Assembly (NCBI GenBank): GCA_964580525.1
Contig: CAZOKN010000034.1
Span: 1 to 18,975, forward strand
Length of the DNA stretch: 18,975 nt
Source: CAZOKN01 sp964580525
Lineage (GTDB): Bacteria > Pseudomonadota > Alphaproteobacteria > Rickettsiales > UBA6187
Reading direction: 5' to 3'
A program made the position numbers and the translations under genes. Positions 14,600 to 18,975 of this stretch are shown here, piece after piece; the first letter of the stretch is position 1, and the number at the start of each line of letters is the position of its first letter. The notes below the pieces were generated by a model, which worked only from the letters and a program-made list of their open reading frames with translations, had not been told where the DNA came from and made no database searches.

Positions 14600-17500
14600 A
14601 TGCCTAAACGCACAGATATAAATTCTATATTAATCATCGGAGCTGGTCCAATTGTAATTGGTCAGGCCTGTGAGTTTGACTATTCCGGAACGCAAGCTTG
14701 CAAAGTTTTGCGTCAAGAGGGTTATAGGGTTATTTTAGTGAATTCAAATCCTGCCACAATCATGACAGATCCTCATCTGGCAGACGCAACTTATGTTGAA
14801 CCTATCACGCCTGAGATGGTAGAAAAAATTATAATTAGAGAAAAGCCAGATGCAATTTTACCAACAGTTGGTGGGCAGACAGCATTAAACTGCGCTATGG
14901 AATTGGCAAGACGCGGTATACTAGAAAAATACAATGTGGAACTAATTGGCGCAAAACCAGAAGTAATTGAAAAAGCCGAAAACAGACAGCTTTTCAACGA
15001 AGCTATGGCACGTATTGGCCTCGAATGCCCAAAAAACAAAGTAGTTCGTAGCATGGAAGATGCGCGCAAAGTTCTCGATTATGTGGGATTGCCTGCAATT
15101 ATTCGTCCATCATTTACTATGGGTGGTTCAGGCGGCGGTGTTGCCTATAACAAGGAAGAATTTGAAACAATCGTTGCCAGCGGTCTTGAAGCTTCCCCAA
15201 CCAACGAAGTACAGATTGACGAATCAATCATTGGCTGGAAAGAATATGAAATGGAAGTTGTACGCGACAATGCCGACAACTGCATAATAATCTGCTCAAT
15301 TGAAAATATCGACCCTATGGGCGTACATACTGGCGACAGCATAACTGTTGCTCCAGCGCTCACTTTAACAGACAAAGAATATCAAATCATGCGTAATGCA
15401 TCGATTGCGGTATTGCGTGAAATTGGTGTTGATACTGGCGGTTCTAACGTGCAGTTTGCTGTGAATCCTGAAAATGGACGCTTGGTAGTTATTGAAATGA
15501 ATCCGAGAGTTTCGCGTTCTTCTGCTCTTGCTTCCAAAGCAACAGGCTTCCCAATTGCAAAAGTTGCTGCCAAACTGGCAGTTGGCTATACGCTCGATGA
15601 AATAAGAAATGACTGTACAGAAGTTACTCCGGCATCATTTGAGCCAGTAATTGATTATGTAGTTACAAAAATTCCACGTTTTAATTTTGAAAAATTTGTT
15701 GGCAGTGAGCCTAATCTAACCAGCGCTATGAAATCAGTTGGTGAAGTTATGGCGATTGGCAGATCTTTTTCTGAATCTTTACAAAAAGCATTACGCTCAA
15801 TGGAAACTGGTTTAACTGGCCTTGATGAAAAAGAAATTGGCGAAGATATAGACACCATAAGGGCAACTCTTGCAAAAGTAACGCCTGATAGATTGCTAAA
15901 CATAGTGCAGGCAATAAGACAAAATGTATCTCTGGAAGAAATTCATGCGATAACAAAGTTTGATCCTTGGTATCTTGAACAATTTAAAAACCTTATCGAA
16001 ATCGAAGCTGAAATCAAAAAGAAAGGTTTGCCTGAAGATAAAGAAGGTTTACTGACAATTAAGAAGATGGGATTTTCTGATAAGAGATTAGCAAAACTAA
16101 CCGGCTTAACTGCACATCAAGTTAAACAAAAACGCGAAAAATTATCTGTTCACCCTGTTTATAAAAGGGTTGATACATGCGCGGCTGAATTTGAATCTGG
16201 TACGCCTTACATGTATAGCTGCTACGAAGGTGATGGTCTAAATGATGCAGAATGTGAATCAAAACCAACAGATAAGAAGAAAGTTATAATACTTGGTGGT
16301 GGTCCAAACCGCATTGGTCAAGGTATTGAATTTGACTATTGTTGCGTGCATGCTGTTTATGCTTTGCAGGAAGCAGGCTATGAAACCATAATGGTAAATT
16401 GCAATCCTGAAACAGTTTCAACTGATTATGACACGGCAGACAGGCTTTATTTTGAACCACTGACAGAAGAAGATGTTTTAGAAATTGTGCGTATTGAGCA
16501 ATCAAAAGGCACACTTCATGGCGTGATTGTGCAATATGGTGGCCAAACACCTTTGAAGCTGGCAAAATTATTAGAAAAAGCGCATGTTCCTATTATTGGA
16601 ACTTCTCCATCTGCAATTGATCTTGCTGAAGATAGAGAGCAGTTCAAAAAATTGCTTAACAAGTTGAAATTAAAACAACCAAATAACGATACTTGTTTCA
16701 GCAAGCGCGAAGTTGAAGAAAAAGTAGATGCTATTGGGTATCCTATTGTTGTACGCCCTTCTTATGTTCTTGGCGGTAGCAATATGGCCATTATTTATGA
16801 TCAAGAATCATTACAGGAATATTTAAAAAGACCGACTATTTCTTTTGAAGATGGTCCTTTGCTTTTGGATAAATTTTTGCAGGATGCTACAGAAGTTGAC
16901 GTTGATGCTATTTGCGATGGCAAAGATGTTTATATCGCCGGTATTATGGAGCATATTGAAGAAGCAGGAATTCACTCTGGTGACTCGGCTTGTTCATTGC
17001 CGCCATACTCTCTCAGCAACAAACTTATTGAAGAAATAAAAGAACAAACCGCTGCTATGGCGCTTGAGCTTGGTGTAAGAGGTTTAATGAACGTACAGTT
17101 CGCTATTAAAGATGAGGAAATTTATATCCTTGAAGTGAATCCGCGTGCAAGCCGTACTGTACCATTTGTTGCAAAAACAACCAATGTAGCTATAGCAAAA
17201 ATCGCTGCTCGTATAATGGCTGGTGAAACTCTTGCATCATTCCATTTAAAAGAGAAAAAATTAAATCACGTTGCAGTAAAAGAGGCTGTCTTGCCATTTG
17301 CAAGGTTCCCAAATGTTGACGTTTTGCTTGGCCCTGAAATGAAATCAACTGGTGAGGCTATGGGTCTTGATTTAGATTTCGGAAGTGCCTTTGCAAAAGC
17401 GCAATTGTCTGCCAGCAATCCATTGCCAGTTAAAGGCACAGTATTTATTTCCGTAAAAGAAGGCGATAAAAAGCATGTGAAAGATATGGCAAAGACGCTG

Positions 17501-17836
17501 GAGAAACTTGGTTATAAAATTATAGCAACACGTGGAACTGCAACTTTCCTTGAGAAAAATGGTGTGACTGTTACAAGGGTAAATAAAGTTTTAGAAGGCA
17601 GGCCACATGTAGTCGACATGATGAAAGATGGTCTTGTGCATTTGGTTATAAACACAACAGAGGGCTCTGCTGCAATTGCTGACAGCTTCAGTATCAGACG
17701 TACTGCGTTGTTAAATAAAATTCCTTATAGCACAACAATTCCGGGCTCAAAGGCGCTTGTTATGGCCATTGAACGAATAAATAATGGTTCGGGGCTTGAA
17801 GTTTGTCCGTTACAAGCTTATTTTAAAACAAATTAG
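14600..17836 (+). CDS. carB: Carbamoyl-phosphate synthase large subunit
   Basis: CarB builds carbamoyl phosphate from bicarbonate, ammonia and two ATP. The 1078-residue product is full length. The first synthetase half (1-400) opens LIIGAGPIVIGQACEFDYSG and keeps Arg129 and Arg169, with the ATP-grasp glycine loop SFTMGGSGGG (171-180) and IEMNPRVSRSSALASKATG (298-316). An oligomerisation linker (about 400-550) follows. The second half (about 560-935) repeats the pattern with IILGGGPNRIGQGIEFDY (563-580), RPSYVLGGSNM (719-729) and LEVNPRASRTVPFVAKTT (844-861). The C-terminal MGS-like allosteric domain (about 940-1078) has IATRGTATFL (975-984) and NTTEG (1018-1022), the site where UMP and ornithine act in the E. 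coli enzyme. The usual gene duplication inside CarB is plain. Confidence 0.98.
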   Translation: MPKRTDINSILIIGAGPIVIGQACEFDYSGTQACKVLRQEGYRVILVNSNPATIMTDPHLADATYVEPITPEMVEKIIIREKPDAILPTVGGQTALNCAMELARRGILEKYNVELIGAKPEVIEKAENRQLFNEAMARIGLECPKNKVVRSMEDARKVLDYVGLPAIIRPSFTMGGSGGGVAYNKEEFETIVASGLEASPTNEVQIDESIIGWKEYEMEVVRDNADNCIIICSIENIDPMGVHTGDSITVAPALTLTDKEYQIMRNASIAVLREIGVDTGGSNVQFAVNPENGRLVVIEMNPRVSRSSALASKATGFPIAKVAAKLAVGYTLDEIRNDCTEVTPASFEPVIDYVVTKIPRFNFEKFVGSEPNLTSAMKSVGEVMAIGRSFSESLQKALRSMETGLTGLDEKEIGEDIDTIRATLAKVTPDRLLNIVQAIRQNVSLEEIHAITKFDPWYLEQFKNLIEIEAEIKKKGLPEDKEGLLTIKKMGFSDKRLAKLTGLTAHQVKQKREKLSVHPVYKRVDTCAAEFESGTPYMYSCYEGDGLNDAECESKPTDKKKVIILGGGPNRIGQGIEFDYCCVHAVYALQEAGYETIMVNCNPETVSTDYDTADRLYFEPLTEEDVLEIVRIEQSKGTLHGVIVQYGGQTPLKLAKLLEKAHVPIIGTSPSAIDLAEDREQFKKLLNKLKLKQPNNDTCFSKREVEEKVDAIGYPIVVRPSYVLGGSNMAIIYDQESLQEYLKRPTISFEDGPLLLDKFLQDATEVDVDAICDGKDVYIAGIMEHIEEAGIHSGDSACSLPPYSLSNKLIEEIKEQTAAMALELGVRGLMNVQFAIKDEEIYILEVNPRASRTVPFVAKTTNVAIAKIAARIMAGETLASFHLKEKKLNHVAVKEAVLPFARFPNVDVLLGPEMKSTGEAMGLDLDFGSAFAKAQLSASNPLPVKGTVFISVKEGDKKHVKDMAKTLEKLGYKIIATRGTATFLEKNGVTVTRVNKVLEGRPHVVDMMKDGLVHLVINTTEGSAAIADSFSIRRTALLNKIPYSTTIPGSKALVMAIERINNGSGLEVCPLQAYFKTN

Positions 17837-17862
17837 AAAATGATTATTCCTGAGGTAAACTT

Positions 17863-18339
17863 ATGGGCGAGAAATTTCCTATAACAGCTACTGGCTTTGC
17901 CACTTTAGAGGCAGAGTTGAAAGAATTGAAAACAAAGGAAAGAGCTAAGGTTTCCAAAGAAATAGCTGCTGCCCGTGAACATGGTGATTTAAAAGAAAAT
18001 GCTGAGTATCATGCTGCCCGTGAAAAACAAAGCTTTATGGAAGGTCGTATATCTGAGCTTGAAGATAAAATAGCACGCGGCGAAGTTATAGATGTTAGTA
18101 AACTTAGCGGCGATACCGTTAAATTCGGCGCCACTATTGTTTTGCTAGATGATGAAACTGATACCAAGGTAACTTACCAGATCGTTGGCGAATATGAAGC
18201 TGATATAAAAATAAATAAGATTTCTATAGTTTCTCCATTAGCTCGCGCTTTGATCGGTAAATCAGTTGGAGACTATGTTGAAGTTGTAACTCCTAAAGGC
18301 TCTAAGGGCTACGAAATAATCTCCGTTGAGTTTAAATAA
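17863..18339 (+). CDS. greA: Transcription elongation factor GreA
   Basis: GreA enters the secondary channel of backtracked RNA polymerase and stimulates cleavage of the transcript 3' end. The 158-residue product has the standard length. The N-terminal antiparallel coiled coil (about 10-75) carries the tip acidic residues Asp42 and Glu45 in EHGDLKENAEYHAA. The C-terminal FKBP-like domain (about 80-158) includes VSPLARALIGKSVGDYVEV and ends in GYEIISVEFK. A good ribosome-binding site, GAGGT, lies 6 bases before the ATG. It follows carB by 26 bp and precedes an acetyltransferase gene by 3 bp, so all four genes could share one transcript. Confidence 0.97.
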   Translation: MGEKFPITATGFATLEAELKELKTKERAKVSKEIAAAREHGDLKENAEYHAAREKQSFMEGRISELEDKIARGEVIDVSKLSGDTVKFGATIVLLDDETDTKVTYQIVGEYEADIKINKISIVSPLARALIGKSVGDYVEVVTPKGSKGYEIISVEFK

Positions 18340-18342
18340 AAA

Positions 18343-18831
18343 ATGACCATAAAAATCGTTCCTGCAAAGTTTGAAGAAGATTTTGATGCTATCTGGGATA
18401 TTTTCCAAAGCGTTATTGCTACTGGTGATTCTTATATTTATCCGGAAGATATAACACGAGAAGAAGCAAAAACTGTATGGTTCGGCGGCACAGCAACTTA
18501 CGTTGCAAAAGATGGTAATAAAATTGTCGGAACTTATGTTATCAGACCTAACAAAGTTGGACGCGGCTCACATGTTTGTAATGCCGGATTTATGACATCC
18601 CTTGATCACAGAGGCAAGGGCATAGGACGTAAAATGGGCATGCACTCTCTTATAGAATCGAAAAAGCTTGGCTATCTCGCAATGCAGTTTAACGTTGTGG
18701 TAAGCACAAACGCAGTCGCAGTTAATTTATGGCAATCTATAGGCTTTAAAATTATCGGCACTATTCCTGAAGGCTACCAGCATAAACAAAAAGGCCTGGT
18801 GGATATTCATATCATGTATCAAAAATTATAG
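18343..18831 (+). CDS. GNAT-family N-acetyltransferase, substrate unknown
   Basis: The 162-residue product is a single-domain GNAT acyltransferase that would transfer an acetyl group from acetyl-CoA to an amine. The strand before the cofactor site reads GSHVCNAGFMTSLDHRG (74-90), and the CoA pyrophosphate loop is HRGKGIGRKMG (88-98), a clear R-G-x-G-x-G motif. FNVVVSTNAVAVNLWQSIGF (116-135) matches the family's motif B with its conserved Asn. Start ATG lies 3 bases after the greA stop, so translation is likely coupled. The family covers antibiotic, amino acid, polyamine and protein acetylation, and nothing here separates these. Confidence 0.88.
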   Translation: MTIKIVPAKFEEDFDAIWDIFQSVIATGDSYIYPEDITREEAKTVWFGGTATYVAKDGNKIVGTYVIRPNKVGRGSHVCNAGFMTSLDHRGKGIGRKMGMHSLIESKKLGYLAMQFNVVVSTNAVAVNLWQSIGFKIIGTIPEGYQHKQKGLVDIHIMYQKL

Positions 18832-18891
18832 TGTTTAAGCTCTTATATACGTGAATTTAACAAATCCAGTTCCTGAAACTTCTATATATGC

Positions 18892-18897
18892 TATAAG
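18892..18897 (+). promoter_or_regulatory. -10-like box before tRNA-Arg
   Basis: TATAAG lies nine bases before the tRNA 5' end, where a -10 box would be expected. The best -35 at 16 bp spacing is TTCCTG (18870-18875), which matches poorly, so the call rests on the -10 and on its recurrence elsewhere in the window. Confidence 0.3.
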
Positions 18898-18906
18898 CAA
18901 GATCAA

Positions 18907-18975
18907 GCACCCGTAGCTCAGTTGGATAGAGCGTTGGATTCCGAATCCAAAGGCCGCACGTTCGAATCGTGTCGG
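18907..18975 (+). tRNA. tRNA-Arg (anticodon CCG), 3' end cut by window edge
   Basis: Sixty-nine bases of a tRNA fold: acceptor strand GCACCCG (18907-18913), D arm GCTC/GAGC, anticodon arm TTGGA/TCCAA with loop TTCCGAA and anticodon CCG (reads CGG, Arg), five-base variable loop AGGCC, and T arm GCACG/CGTGT with loop TTCGAAT. The T stem closes with one G-T pair. The last visible bases CGG begin the 3' acceptor strand; four more acceptor bases and the discriminator lie outside. Confidence 0.95.

Noticed and set aside
16080..16260. Possible fusion or recombination point between the two halves of carB
   Set aside because: The internal repeat and linker are the normal architecture of CarB, and the frame and motifs are continuous.
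16284..16565. 93-residue minus-strand frame, Leu/His/Gln-rich
   Set aside because: Antisense to the second synthetase half of carB; composition reflects complementary codons.

Overview
The window looks like a stretch of core, chromosomal housekeeping DNA from an AT-rich alphaproteobacterium, probably a draft or metagenome assembly because a run of ten Ns cuts through dnaG. Three observations point to Alphaproteobacteria: the dnaG-rpoD pair diverging from carAB, the branched-chain aminotransferase gene back to back with an OmpR/EnvZ-type two-component system, and a dihydroorotase carrying a QVH-type metal motif. No closer placement is justified. De novo pyrimidine, NAD, lysine/diaminopimelate and branched-chain amino acid genes argue against a strongly reduced Rickettsia-like parasite. 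I see no mobile element, CRISPR array, phage gene or defence cassette.

Layout. Positions 1-4546 form a minus-strand block, read right to left: ilvE, a HIT-domain hydrolase gene, dapA, smpB, trpS and nadA (nadA runs off the left edge). Positions 4547-4663 are a divergent intergenic region with two facing, overlapping promoter candidates. Positions 4664-6645 encode a response regulator and its sensor kinase on the plus strand. Positions 6696-8759 hold pyrC-pyrF, followed by a bidirectional terminator. Positions 8815-13188 are dnaG-rpoD on the minus strand. Positions 13394-18831 are carA, carB, greA and a GNAT acetyltransferase gene on the plus strand. A tRNA-Arg(CCG) begins at 18907 and is cut by the right edge.

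Functional links. CarAB makes carbamoyl phosphate for pyrimidines and arginine; PyrC and PyrF act later in UMP synthesis. DnaG and RpoD are the replication primase and the primary sigma factor. GreA rescues stalled RNA polymerase, and SmpB rescues stalled ribosomes together with tmRNA. Several intergenic regions carry a repeated promoter pattern, TTnnnn, 16-17 bp, TATAAG, which may be this organism's housekeeping promoter.

The points most worth a second look are: a primary sigma factor with a Lys/Ala-rich basic N-terminal extension of about 165 residues and a separate highly acidic insert; the overlapping divergent promoters between ilvE and the two-component system; the GC-rich carA leader; the duplicated -35 element before dapA; and the dnaG gap, which can be resolved by frame logic. 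I did not find a convincing undescribed multi-gene system.
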